This document shows, piece after piece, positions 8,034 to 16,294 of a stretch of 64,000 nt of DNA (positions within the stretch are counted from its first letter, which is position 1; the number at the start of each line of letters is the position of its first letter). The notes under the pieces were generated by a model, which did no database searches, was not told where the DNA came from, and saw only the letters and a list, made by a program, of their open reading frames with translations. The stretch is from NCBI GenBank assembly GCA_017478245.1, contig JAFVDW010000094.1, forward strand, positions 1 to 64,000, written 5' to 3'. The DNA is from Lachnospiraceae bacterium (GTDB lineage: Bacteria > Bacillota > Clostridia > Lachnospirales > Lachnospiraceae). A program made the translations under genes and the position numbers.

Positions 8034-8171
8034 ATGCCTGATGTAGATCAGCTGCTGACTTCTTTCTATCAACTGGTTGATGAAGCCAGGCAGGAAGTAA
8101 TTGCCACCATCAAGTTAAAGATGCAGTTCCACAAGGATCCGGAACGCGCAGAGCAGATAAAAGGTTGGTAA
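8034..8171 (+). CDS. Small 45-residue ORF next to the island attachment arm
   Basis: The frame encodes MPDVDQLLTSFYQLVDEARQ followed by a short charged tail ending EQIKGW. It is the only plus-strand frame of the island with convincing codon character. It ends 16 bases before the arm repeats at 8187, the place where integrative elements usually keep excisionase or integrase genes. No clear ribosome site is seen, and it may be the 3' remnant of such a gene. It is not a recognised family. Confidence 0.35.
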   Translation: MPDVDQLLTSFYQLVDEARQEVIATIKLKMQFHKDPERAEQIKGW

Positions 8172-8186
8172 ATTGCACGCAATCGT

Positions 8187-8340
8187 TTACCTATAAATTT
8201 ACCTATCAACCCTGATCAAGCCTCATGTAACCCCCTTTTTGCGTAAAATCTTACTGATTTTTTCTGTTTGATTTTATGGCAAAGAGGGGATTTTTGACAC
8301 CTAAAATGCCTTGAAATGCCCATAAATACTGAATTTACGC
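8187..8340. repeat. Diverged third copy of the attachment arm
   Basis: The segment has the same order of motifs as the arm part of the 277-bp repeats: paired ACCTAT units (TTTACCTATAAATTTACCTA against GACCTATGAATTGACCTATC), then TCATG, then AATGCCC and TTTACGC next to a terminator hairpin. The spacing is similar but the sequence is much diverged. I read it as the left arm of the tRNA-proximal element. Confidence 0.5.
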
Positions 8341-8341
8341 G

Positions 8342-8370
8342 AAAAAAAGGAACTGTTTTCACAGTTCCTT
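8342..8370 (-). terminator. Rho-independent terminator beyond tRNA-Gln
   Basis: The 10-bp stem AAGGAACTGT/ACAGTTCCTT with a 4-base loop is followed on the minus strand by a run of T. It occupies the same place relative to the att core as the hairpins at 2721-2745 and 4515-4539 in the other arms. Confidence 0.75.
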
Positions 8371-8398
8371 CAAGGCAGGTCAAGCCCCATCGCATACG

Positions 8399-8428
8399 AA
8401 AACCCCGAAGCTCACGCTCCGGGGTTTT
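8399..8428. terminator. Terminator hairpin immediately after tRNA-Gln
   Basis: AAAACCCCGaAGC pairs with GCTcCGGGGTTTT to form a strong GC stem flanked by A and T runs. It starts 5 bases downstream of the tRNA 3' end on the minus strand. Confidence 0.8.
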
Positions 8429-8432
8429 GCTC

Positions 8433-8504
8433 CAGGGCTACAAGGATTCGAACCTTGAAATGACGGAGTCAGAGTCCGTTGCCTTACCGTTTGGCGATAG
8501 CCCT
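8433..8504 (-). tRNA. tRNA-Gln (anticodon CUG)
   Basis: The minus strand folds as a complete 72-nt cloverleaf: 7-bp acceptor AGGGCTA/TAGCCCT with G73, D-stem GCC/GGC, anticodon stem ACGGA/TCCGT with loop CTCTGAC (anticodon CTG), 5-base variable loop, and T-stem CAAGG/CCTTG with loop TTCGAAT. CCA is not encoded. Its 3' 46 bases recur at 2752 and 4546, so this gene is the integration target of the island. Confidence 0.93.
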
Positions 8505-8581
8505 ATTTCGTATTACTTGATGTATTATACACGAAGTTTTATCATTTTGCAATACCTAAATTGAAAAAAAAATATATTTTT

Positions 8582-8679
8582 GGTAACAGTTCAGCCATGC
8601 AGAAATCGATGATGTTCTTCTGTGGGTGCTTGCACACTAAGGAAGAACACCATTGATTTCTATAGGGCGAACGGTTACC
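8582..8679. repeat. Long-hairpin dispersed repeat, copy A
   Basis: The 98-bp segment has terminal arms GGTAACAGTTC/GAACGGTTACC and an inner stem AGAAATCGATG...CATTGATTTCT, with the conserved loop GGTGCTTGCACACTAAGGAA. It lies downstream of glnN and is flanked by T-rich sequence on both strands. A related copy is at 55131-55302. Confidence 0.8.
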
Positions 8680-8783
8680 ATTTTTCTTATTATTTCTACA
8701 ATTCAACCATCTTATTCCCCATCTTCCCACAAAACAGCATACCCCAGTCAAAGACCGGGGTATGCCATAATTCAAACAGATAA

Positions 8784-10895
8784 TTAAACTTCGAAAATCA
8801 ACTCTGCATAAGTAGGAAGGGGCCATACTTTTCTGTCCACCATGGTCTCAAGAGTATCTACAGGCGCTCTAAGCGCTTCCATGGCGGTGAATACCTCATC
8901 CTTGAAGAAGAATGCCAGTTCTTTTGCATTCTGGATGGTAGATGCTTTCTCCACCTTCTCCTCCAGTGTGGTCAGTGCAGCCTTTGCCTGTGCCAGGTTC
9001 GCAGAAATCTCATTCAGAACGCCTATCTGCACGGAAGCATCTGCTCCTGCTTCTTTCACTGCGATTACGGTATCTGCCAGGCTCTTGGTGTATTTCATCA
9101 CCGCGGGCAGAATCTGCTTCTTAGCCATCTCAATCATGGTCAATGCTTCGATGTTGATGGTCTTGGCATAGGTTTCGTACAGAATCTCCTCGCGGGACTC
9201 CAACTCAACCTTGGTAAAGATGCCGAACTTCTCAAACAGTGCAATGGACTTCTCCGTGGTGAGACTGGAAGACGCCTCTACCATGGATTTGATATTGGGA
9301 AGACCACGTCTCTCCGCTTCCTTCACCCACGCATCCGAATATCCATCGCCGTTGAATACGATTCTCTGATGCTTGGTCATATATTCTTTGATTAGGTCAT
9401 GTACTGCCATATCGAAATTATCAGCCTTCTCCAATCTGTCTGCCGCCTCGCAGAAAGCTTCTGCCACAATGGCATTTAAGATGGTGTTAGGGCTTCCGAT
9501 AGAATCTGCACTACCTACCATACGGAATTCAAACTTATTACCTGTAAAGGCAAAAGGTGAGGTTCTGTTGCGGTCGGTGGCATCCTTCTCAAAGTCAGGC
9601 AATGTGGATACACCGGTCTCCAACTTGCCGCCCTCGATCAAATGTGCTGCCTCACCGGTCTCTACTAGCTGCTTTACCACATCCTCAAGCTGTTCGCCCA
9701 GGAAGATGGAGATAATAGCCGGCGGTGCCTCGTTCGCACCCAATCTGTGGTCGTTGCCTACATCAGATGCACTCTGGCGAAGCAGATCTGCATGGGTATC
9801 AACAGCCTTCATGATACATGCCAGTACCAACAGGAACTGAATATTCTCGTTGGGAGTGTCTCCGGGATCTAACAGGTTCACACCGTTGTCTGTTCCCAGG
9901 GACCAGTTGTTGTGCTTACCGGAACCATTCACACCGGCAAAGGGCTTCTCGTGAAGCAGACAGGTCAGACCATGACGTCCTGCCACCTTCTTCATAGTCT
10001 CCATTACCAACTGGTTGTGGTCTACAGCAATGTTGGCAGTCTCATAAATCGGTGCCAGCTCGTGCTGTGCGGGAGCCACCTCATTATGTTGGGTCTTTGC
10101 AGTCACGCCCAGCTTCCACAGCTCAATATTCAAATCCTTCATATAAGCACCGATTCTCTCGCGAATGGTACCGAAGTAATGATCCTCCAGTTCCTGTCCC
10201 TTGGGTGCAGGTGCACCAAACAGGGTTCTGCCTGCAAAGATCAAATCATCTCTCTTTAAGTATTTTTCTCTGTCCACCAGAAAATATTCCTGCTCCGGTC
10301 CTACACTGGGTACTACCTTGGTAGCCTCTGTATTGCCAAACAGTCTCACAATGCGAAGTGCCTGCTCGCTGATTGCTTCCATGGAACGCAAAAGCGGTGT
10401 CTTCTTATCCAATGCCTCACCCTTGTAGGAGCAAAACGCAGTGGGTATGCACAGGATAACGCCGGTAGCATCTTCCTTTAAAAAAGCAGGGGAAGTGATG
10501 TCCCATGCGGTATAACCTCTTGCTTCGAAGGTCGCTCTCAGTCCTCCTGATGGGAAAGAAGAAGCATCCGGCTCGCCCTTAATGAGCTCCTTTCCGGAGA
10601 ACTCCAAAAGCATCTTGCCCTCTTCATCCGGGTGGGTCACAAACGCATCGTGCTTCTCAGCAGTGATACCTGTCAGGGGCTGGAACCAATGAGTATAGTG
10701 GGTCGCGCCATTCTCTACCGCCCAATCCTTCATCGCCTTAGCGACTACATCTGCAGTAGCAGGTGAAAGCTCTCCACCCTGATCAATGATCTTCTTGACC
10801 TCTTTGTACACGCTCTTGGGCAGTCTCTCTTTCATCTTGCCCAGTGTAAATACTTTGCTGCCAAACATCTCTTCAACATTCATCACATCACACAT
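8784..10895 (-). CDS. glnN: Type III glutamine synthetase
   Basis: The protein ligates ammonia to glutamate with ATP in the cytoplasm. It has about 703 residues, the length of GSIII rather than the 440 of GlnA. Family features are the GSIII N-terminal block ([18 protein letters not shown]), [20 protein letters not shown], the catalytic [24 protein letters not shown] and [17 protein letters not shown], and the C-terminal [13 protein letters not shown]. The reading frame extends upstream to 11003, but the ATG at 10895 is preferred because conserved homology starts there and GGAGAAAGGA precedes it. A promoter and a leader terminator lie upstream, pointing to nitrogen-controlled attenuation. Confidence 0.95.
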   Translation of the reverse strand: MCDVMNVEEMFGSKVFTLGKMKERLPKSVYKEVKKIIDQGGELSPATADVVAKAMKDWAVENGATHYTHWFQPLTGITAEKHDAFVTHPDEEGKMLLEFSGKELIKGEPDASSFPSGGLRATFEARGYTAWDITSPAFLKEDATGVILCIPTAFCSYKGEALDKKTPLLRSMEAISEQALRIVRLFGNTEATKVVPSVGPEQEYFLVDREKYLKRDDLIFAGRTLFGAPAPKGQELEDHYFGTIRERIGAYMKDLNIELWKLGVTAKTQHNEVAPAQHELAPIYETANIAVDHNQLVMETMKKVAGRHGLTCLLHEKPFAGVNGSGKHNNWSLGTDNGVNLLDPGDTPNENIQFLLVLACIMKAVDTHADLLRQSASDVGNDHRLGANEAPPAIISIFLGEQLEDVVKQLVETGEAAHLIEGGKLETGVSTLPDFEKDATDRNRTSPFAFTGNKFEFRMVGSADSIGSPNTILNAIVAEAFCEAADRLEKADNFDMAVHDLIKEYMTKHQRIVFNGDGYSDAWVKEAERRGLPNIKSMVEASSSLTTEKSIALFEKFGIFTKVELESREEILYETYAKTINIEALTMIEMAKKQILPAVMKYTKSLADTVIAVKEAGADASVQIGVLNEISANLAQAKAALTTLEEKVEKASTIQNAKELAFFFKDEVFTAMEALRAPVDTLETMVDRKVWPLPTYAELIFEV

Positions 10896-11050
10896 CTTCC
10901 CTACATCCTTTCTCCTCTTATTTTTTGCAGTTCTCAGGGACTCTGGTGAAACCCTTCGTGCTGCAACTGCCACACAGGAGCATCTCCCCGGGACACCTTG
11001 CATGCTGTATCAGATGTTCACTGCATCTTGAAACAGCTTGTCGCAAACAT

Positions 11051-11100
11051 AAAAAATGTCCCAATGTAAACTCGTTACTATTGGAACACCCTCGTTCTAA
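11051..11100 (-). promoter_or_regulatory. glnN leader: intrinsic terminator with competing hairpin
   Basis: On the minus strand GTGTTCCAAT (11089-11080) pairs fully, with two G-U pairs, with ATTGGGACAT (11065-11056) and is followed by six T. That makes an intrinsic terminator about 155 bases before the glnN ATG. Overlapping its 5' arm, TTAGAAC-GAGGGT-GTTCCAA (11100-11081) can form an alternative hairpin with a six-base loop. Mutually exclusive hairpins of this kind are how ANTAR proteins such as NitR control glnA leaders in clostridia; which protein acts here is not known. Confidence 0.65.
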
Positions 11101-11149
11101 GATACCTATGTGTAAAACGAAAACACTATTTCCTTGCTTCGTTTTCTAT

Positions 11150-11178
11150 ACTGTACCCTACTTTTTTCAAAATTGCAA
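11150..11178 (-). promoter_or_regulatory. Putative glnN promoter
   Basis: On the minus strand: TTGCAA, 17 bases, TACAGT. Transcription would start near 11143, leaving a leader of roughly 250 bases that contains the terminator at 11051-11089. Confidence 0.5.
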
Positions 11179-11347
11179 TACCTAACTTGAAATTTTTTTC
11201 TTTTGATGTTCACCTCCCCTATTGTACAATGCAGAATATGAAGAGGTCAACATCTATTTTTCCCGAAATTATAAGGATTTTCCAAGCCCTTTTTAGATAA
11301 CTTCCATCTATAGTCCACCCATTTCTCACTTAGGGACATGCCACAGC

Positions 11348-12607
11348 TCATGTGTCCTTTTCGCTCCTTATCCGCAGCAAATCATATTGCGCAGGTGTTT
11401 GTGAGAGGTGTAACCACAGTACCTGCTTGGGATGGGGGGCGCTATCCACATGCTCCCCTTCTTCTGTGCACATTGCTTCCACACGCACCGACACATTGGT
11501 GCCATCGGGCTTCATAATCTCAATAGTATCTCCCACGCAGAACTTATTGCGCTGCTCTATGCGGGCAAGTCCCTGCTCATTCACGTCCTCCACGATACCC
11601 AGATAGATGTATTCGTTCACATAGGTATTACTGTCATAAATCTGTGTGTTTTCATCGGGTTTGCCAAAATAGAAGCCCGTAGTGAACTGACGGTAGGTGC
11701 ACTTGGATATCTCCGAACGATACCAGTCCATGTTTTGTTGATATTTTTCGGGAGCTTCAAAAAAATCATCAACGGCTTTGCGATAGGTACGCGCCACCGT
11801 CGCCACATACAGTGCCGTCTTCATGCGTCCCTCAATCTTCAGGCTGTCAATCCCTGCTTCCACCAGTTGGGGGATATACTCGATCATGCACAGATCCTTG
11901 GAGTTGAATATATAGGTGCCGCGCTCATTCTCATATACCGGCATATACTCTCCGGGACGTGTCTCCTCTACCACCGCATATTTCCAACGGCAGGGATGTG
12001 TGCATGCCCCCTGATTGGCGTCACGTCCTGTGAAATAATTGCTGAGCAGGCATCTGCCGGAATAGGAGATGCACATTGCTCCGTGCACAAAGCTCTCAAT
12101 CTCCATCTCATCGGGAATCCGGTCTCTGATGTCGCGAATCTCCTGCAGGGACAGCTCTCTGGCGCTGACCACGCGCTTTGCTCCCTGCTTCCACCAGAAC
12201 AGATAAGTGCCGTAGTTTGTATTATTCGCCTGGGTAGACACATGAATCTCCACCTCTGGCCATACTTCCTTTGCAATGGCAAACATACCCGGATCCGAGA
12301 TAATCAGCGCATCCGGCGTCTGTGGCTTCATGTCCCGTAACTCCTCAAAGTATGCTCTTGCCCCCTCCAAATCCTCGTTGTGGGCAAGAATATTGGCTGT
12401 CACATACACCTTCACACCTCTCTCATGAGCAAAGGCAATCCCCTCCGCCATGTCTTCCATGGAGAAATTCTTCGCCTTTGCACGCAGACCAAAAGCCTCA
12501 CCGCCAATATATACCGCGTCTGCGCCAAAAATCACAGCAGTCTTAAGCACCTCTAAGCTGCTGGCGGGAATCAAAAGTTCCGGTTTTGTTCTTCTCGCGC
12601 TACTCAT
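11348..12607 (-). CDS. trhP: U32-family tRNA uridine hydroxylase (TrhP)
   Basis: The 419-residue protein is of the U32 'peptidase' family, now known to include TrhP, which together with prephenate-dependent chemistry makes 5-hydroxyuridine at tRNA position 34. Diagnostic parts are ELLIPASSLEVLKTAVIFGA, YIGGEAFGLRAKAKNF, the signature ESFVHGAMCISYSGRCLLSN and the cysteines in NQGACTHPCRW, which fit the Fe-S site of the family. The neighbour upstream is trmR, the methyltransferase acting on the same base in Bacillus, so the pair would make 5-methoxyuridine. The ATG follows GAGG. The intergenic gap holds a palindromic repeat. Confidence 0.88.
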   Translation of the reverse strand: MSSARRTKPELLIPASSLEVLKTAVIFGADAVYIGGEAFGLRAKAKNFSMEDMAEGIAFAHERGVKVYVTANILAHNEDLEGARAYFEELRDMKPQTPDALIISDPGMFAIAKEVWPEVEIHVSTQANNTNYGTYLFWWKQGAKRVVSARELSLQEIRDIRDRIPDEMEIESFVHGAMCISYSGRCLLSNYFTGRDANQGACTHPCRWKYAVVEETRPGEYMPVYENERGTYIFNSKDLCMIEYIPQLVEAGIDSLKIEGRMKTALYVATVARTYRKAVDDFFEAPEKYQQNMDWYRSEISKCTYRQFTTGFYFGKPDENTQIYDSNTYVNEYIYLGIVEDVNEQGLARIEQRNKFCVGDTIEIMKPDGTNVSVRVEAMCTEEGEHVDSAPHPKQVLWLHLSQTPAQYDLLRIRSEKDT

Positions 12608-12641
12608 CTTTTTAATACCTCACTCGTAATAACTTTTTAGA

Positions 12642-12730
12642 TAGGTGTTTGCAAAACTCCTATAATTGTTCACGAAATTATGCAATCGTACAATCATCAC
12701 AACATCTAAAGAAAGTTTCGCAATTACCTA
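12642..12730. repeat. Palindromic dispersed repeat, copy R1
   Basis: The 89-bp element starts TAGGTGTTTGCAAAACTCC and ends AAGTTTCGCAATTACCTA, with partly complementary interior arms (AATTGTTCACGAAAT and CGTACAATCATCACAACATC). It lies between trhP and trmR. Its outer end supplies the stop codon of trmR (TAA at 12724-12726). Confidence 0.85.
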
Positions 12731-13401
12731 AATATCTTTTCAGATAATTGCGTTTCAACACTCATCTTGGTGCTCAAGGTCACCCCATCTCCCACCGGCA
12801 GAATGACCGTTTCCAACTGTGGATGATGCTTCAACTCATACAGATAATCACGCATTCTGGCGTGAATGGTGCGGTTGCGCCTGGTGACAGCGAATCGGGA
12901 TTCTATGATGTCACCATCTTGCAGGACATTGTCAGAAATCAGCAAGCCTCCCACCGGAAGCAGACGCAGAATGTCCGGCAGGAAATGAATATATTGTCCC
13001 TTCGCCGCATCCATAAAAATAAGCTCATACGATTCGTCCAATTCTCGCAGTATCTCGGAAGCATCTCCCTCCAACAGTGTAATCTGCCCCTCTCTGCCGG
13101 CTCGTCTGAAATTTTCCTTTGCCAGGGGAATGCGCTTCTCATATTTTTCAATGGTGGTGATATGGCAGTCTGCCGGTGCATATTCACTCATCAACAACGC
13201 AGAAAAGCCGATAGCAGTCCCCACTTCGAGGATGTTCTTCGGCTTTGCATAGGCTAAGAGGAATTTCAGCAGACTCTGCATCGACTTGCGTATGATAGGC
13301 ACTTGCGTTTCTATTGCCTCTTTTTCTAATTCATCCAAAAAAGGAGTGTTGCCTTTATCCATAGAATTGATAAAGGCAGACATTCTCTCATCAACTATCA
13401 T
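12724..13401 (-). CDS. trmR: tRNA 5-hydroxyuridine O-methyltransferase (TrmR / YrrM)
   Basis: The 225-residue class I SAM-dependent O-methyltransferase has a SAM-binding loop EVGTAIGFSALLMSEYAP, DASEILRELDESYELIFMDA and the metal/active region GLLISDNVLQDG. In Bacillus TrmR (YrrM) methylates ho5U34 to mo5U34. The pairing with trhP and the upstream MltG-like gene matches the Bacillus yrrL-yrrM-yrrNO order, supporting that role. AGGAG precedes the ATG, and the MltG-like stop is 6 bases upstream. The last codons lie in the palindromic repeat R1, so the C-terminus may have been altered by insertion. Confidence 0.85.
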   Translation of the reverse strand: MIVDERMSAFINSMDKGNTPFLDELEKEAIETQVPIIRKSMQSLLKFLLAYAKPKNILEVGTAIGFSALLMSEYAPADCHITTIEKYEKRIPLAKENFRRAGREGQITLLEGDASEILRELDESYELIFMDAAKGQYIHFLPDILRLLPVGGLLISDNVLQDGDIIESRFAVTRRNRTIHARMRDYLYELKHHPQLETVILPVGDGVTLSTKMSVETQLSEKIFR

Positions 13402-13406
13402 TTGTA

Positions 13407-13862
13407 TTACTCCTCGCCGGTCTCTTCCCGTTCATCAGCTTCCTTTATTTCATCGATCACTTCAGACACAGGTGCTTTGGAGGTATCCTGCACAGACTCC
13501 GTCTTTTCAGCCATGACCTTCATCATATCCTCTGCGGTCATATTCGTATTCAACTGAAAGGTTCCTGAACGAACATCCTCGCGATACTCGGAGAGAAGAT
13601 ACTGAATCGCAAAAAGTCTTCCGTCTCTCACCAGTCCTTCCTGCTCAAAAAGCTCTCCAATTTTCAGCGGAGACATATCTTCTGTGACAGTTACTTTTAC
13701 TTCTCTGCCTTCTCCTAATGCCACAGCCGGTTCTGTGAAAATGCGATATCCATAATCATAACAATATGTTGCAGCCGAATAAATACAAAAAATAACTATC
13801 AATGCTGCAGCCACTCTGAAAATAGCACCAAACACGGCAACCATCAATTTCTTGGCATCCAT
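13407..13862 (-). CDS. MltG-like membrane protein lacking the transglycosylase domain
   Basis: The 151-residue protein has one N-terminal membrane helix (about residues 10-30) and then a LysM-like fold typical of the YceG/MltG N-terminal half (VTVTEDMSPLKIGELFEQEG, RSGTFQLNTNMTAEDMMKVM). It ends in an acidic tail. Full MltG proteins have about 330-380 residues with a catalytic Glu in the C-terminal half, which is absent here. The position next to trmR is that of mltG (yrrL) in Bacillus, so I infer a reduced paralogue or scaffold that could bind glycan or partners but not cleave. AAAGGAG precedes the ATG. Confidence 0.75.
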   Translation of the reverse strand: MDAKKLMVAVFGAIFRVAAALIVIFCIYSAATYCYDYGYRIFTEPAVALGEGREVKVTVTEDMSPLKIGELFEQEGLVRDGRLFAIQYLLSEYREDVRSGTFQLNTNMTAEDMMKVMAEKTESVQDTSKAPVSEVIDEIKEADEREETGEE

Positions 13863-13877
13863 ACGCTCACTCCTTTT

Positions 13878-14198
13878 TTATTCGAAATGTATTGCATCTG
13901 CAATCTTCGTATTGATTTCCTGTATCATACGGCAGAAAGCCAACTCTGCCGCCAGGAAATCAGCCACCAACGGATCCTCCCTAAAATCGGCATATTGCTT
14001 TTCAAATTCCTCAATTTTATCCAACGCGTTATCTTCACTTCTCTGCAACTCAAAATTCCGGGAGCGAAACTCATCTATCTTTTCCTTCAATTCAGGAAAC
14101 TGATTTACCTTTTGGCGTTGTGCGTCATATTCCCTATAGGTATCCGAGATTTGTATCTCGTCTATCAATCTTCTCACTGCCTCGTTCACACCGTTCAT
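13878..14198 (-). CDS. YlbF/YmcA family protein
   Basis: The all-helical protein of about 106 residues matches the Com_YlbF family (PF06133): VNEAVRRLIDEIQISDTYRE, QFPELKEKIDEFRSRNFELQ, and a C-terminal block LVADFLAAELAFCRMIQEIN. In Bacillus, YlbF, YmcA and YaaT form a complex that modulates RNase Y and mRNA processing. Finding it directly after ribonuclease J fits an RNA-decay context. Two ATGs are possible; 14198 has GAGG six bases upstream, while 14225 has no ribosome site. The cysteines that bind Fe-S in YlbF are not obvious here. Confidence 0.8.
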   Translation of the reverse strand: MNGVNEAVRRLIDEIQISDTYREYDAQRQKVNQFPELKEKIDEFRSRNFELQRSEDNALDKIEEFEKQYADFREDPLVADFLAAELAFCRMIQEINTKIADAIHFE

Positions 14199-14330
14199 AA
14201 CTTCCTCATTTCTGTCCTGCTCCATATTTTAAAGCGCGGCTCTCCATGAAAACGCCACACTTGCGTTCTTCGACAAATGTACAGAAGTTTCGTCTGCGTG
14301 CTTTGCATCCATGGAGCCTGTTAATATGTT

Positions 14331-16004
14331 TTATACTTCCATGATAATCGGTAAAATCATAGGACGACGTTTTGTCTTTCTCCACACATACTCGCCCAAC
14401 ACATCTTTGGTAGTGGATTTCAGTTTCCCCCAATCGGTAATACCCCGATCCAGGCAGGACTGCAATGCTTCATCCACAAGACTTCTCGCCTCTTCAATAA
14501 GCTCATCAGACTCACGGACATATACAAAGCCTCTGGTCACAATGTCCGGTCCCGCTACCAACTGGGCGCTCATTTTTTCCAGACTCATAACGACAATCAT
14601 GATACCATCTTCTGCCAAATGCTGACGGTCGCGCAGCACTACATTTCCTACATCGCCCACACCCAGACCGTCTACAAGAATGGCTCCCACAGGCACCTTA
14701 CCTGCCACCTTTGCCTCTCTGGAATCCAACTCCAAAACCTCTCCTGACTGCAAAATAAAAATACGATCCTTTTCAATTCCCAGATTTTCTGCAATCTTCG
14801 CCTGTGCCTTCAGGTGCTTGTACTCACCGTGCACGGGAATCGCATACTTCGGTTGAACCAACGTATAGATGAGCTTAATCTCCTCCTGGCAGGCATGTCC
14901 GGACACATGTGTATCCTGAACGACCACATCCGCACCCTTTCTCTGCAGCTCGTTGACAATCTTGGTGACTGACTTTTCATTGCCGGGAATCGGACTGGAT
15001 GAAAAGACGACTGTATCCCCCGGTCCTATGGTAATCTTGCGGTGCATGTTATTCGCCATACGGCTGAGCGCTGCCATGCTCTCTCCCTGGCTTCCCGTGG
15101 TGATAATTACCTGCTGCTCGTCGGGATAATTCTTCATCTCATCAATATCAATCAATGTATTCTCCGGAATATTGATACATTCCAAATTCCTTGCAGTCTC
15201 AATAATATTTACCATACTGCGTCCCTCTACGGACACTTTTCTGCCGAATTTGTATGCCGTATTGATAATCTGCTGCACACGGTCTACGTTAGACGCAAAA
15301 GTAGCCACAAAGATACGAGTATTCTTATGCTCCTCAAATATGGTGTCAAAGGTTCTCCCCAGTGTCTTTTCAGAAGGAGTAAAGCCCGGTCGCTCGGCGT
15401 TGGTAGAATCGCACATCAGTGCAAGTACGCCTTTTTTACCGATCTCTGCAAATCTCTGTAGGTCAATGGCATCTCCATATACCGGAGTATAGTCAACCTT
15501 AAAATCTCCTGTATGAATTACAATTCCCGCAGGGGAGTAAATCGCAAGCGCAGCAGCATCCACAATACTGTGATTGGTCTTGATAAACTCCACCCGAAAC
15601 TGTCCCAAATTGATGGACTGTCCGAATTTCACCACCTTGCGCTTGGTTCCACGCATCAAATCATGCTCAGTCAGCTTATTTTCAATAATACCCATGGTAA
15701 GTCTGGTCGCATAGATAGGCACCTTGACATCCCTAAGTACATAGGGCAGTGCCCCTATATGATCCTCATGACCATGCGTGATCACGAATCCCTTTACTTT
15801 TTCAATATTGTCCTTTAGGTAAGTCACATCGGGGATAACAAGGTCAATTCCCAACATGTCGTCATCCGGGAAGGAAAGACCACAATCCACCACAATAATA
15901 CTGTCCTCATACTCGAAGGCAGTAATGTTCATACCGATCTGCTCCAAGCCGCCTAAAGGGATAATCTTCAGCTTGGAAGCATTCATATTCTCTTTTTTCT
16001 TCAC
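14331..16004 (-). CDS. rnj: Ribonuclease J
   Basis: The 557-residue metallo-beta-lactamase/beta-CASP RNase acts as a 5'-3' exonuclease and endonuclease in mRNA turnover and rRNA maturation. The zinc motif is HGHEDHIGALPYVLRD near residue 77. Further features are the metal-ligand segment GIVIHTGDFKVD, the beta-CASP region with SNAERPG-type motif CDSTNAERPG, and VSGHACQEEIKL. The C-terminal domain ends WRKTKRRPMILPIIMEV. The start is GTG at 16004, seven bases after GGAGG. The roughly 130-base spacer to ylbF contains complementary GGCTCCATG/CATGGAGAGCC arms that could form a 3' hairpin. Confidence 0.95.
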   Translation of the reverse strand: MKKKENMNASKLKIIPLGGLEQIGMNITAFEYEDSIIVVDCGLSFPDDDMLGIDLVIPDVTYLKDNIEKVKGFVITHGHEDHIGALPYVLRDVKVPIYATRLTMGIIENKLTEHDLMRGTKRKVVKFGQSINLGQFRVEFIKTNHSIVDAAALAIYSPAGIVIHTGDFKVDYTPVYGDAIDLQRFAEIGKKGVLALMCDSTNAERPGFTPSEKTLGRTFDTIFEEHKNTRIFVATFASNVDRVQQIINTAYKFGRKVSVEGRSMVNIIETARNLECINIPENTLIDIDEMKNYPDEQQVIITTGSQGESMAALSRMANNMHRKITIGPGDTVVFSSSPIPGNEKSVTKIVNELQRKGADVVVQDTHVSGHACQEEIKLIYTLVQPKYAIPVHGEYKHLKAQAKIAENLGIEKDRIFILQSGEVLELDSREAKVAGKVPVGAILVDGLGVGDVGNVVLRDRQHLAEDGIMIVVMSLEKMSAQLVAGPDIVTRGFVYVRESDELIEEARSLVDEALQSCLDRGITDWGKLKSTTKDVLGEYVWRKTKRRPMILPIIMEV

Positions 16005-16027
16005 TAAAATTCCTCCAAATAAACAAA

Positions 16028-16294
16028 TTATTTCGTAAACTCCACATCGTCCAGCATATTCTCAAATACACCGGCAACCGCGTTCAATTCCTCGTCGTCA
16101 GACACAATGGTAAAAACGCTCTCCTCCTCGCCGTCCTTCGACAAATCCTTCAAGATCAGAGCCTCTCCATCACCCTCTTCGAAATCCGTCACCAAAATGT
16201 AGTTGTAGCCGCCAATCCGGGTCTGCTCCAACACAAAAAAGTCCACGGGTTCCTCTCCCTCCGGATTAAAAGTAATCTTTTCCAACTTACTCAT
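16028..16294 (-). CDS. DUF1292 family protein (YrzB-like)
   Basis: The acidic 88-residue protein is of the DUF1292 family: [30 protein letters not shown], then [10 protein letters not shown] and [20 protein letters not shown]. Function is unknown. The ATG at 16294 overlaps the end of ruvX (ATGAGTAA), indicating translational coupling. The trio ireB-ruvX-DUF1292 is conserved across Firmicutes. Confidence 0.88.
   Translation of the reverse strand: MSKLEKITFNPEGEEPVDFFVLEQTRIGGYNYILVTDFEEGDGEALILKDLSKDGEEESVFTIVSDDEELNAVAGVFENMLDDVEFTK

Noticed and set aside
8542..8826. Minus-strand frame of 94 codons over the hairpin repeat
   Set aside because: It runs through copy A of the dispersed hairpin repeat and the 3' end of glnN. 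There is no ribosome site and composition is not protein-like.
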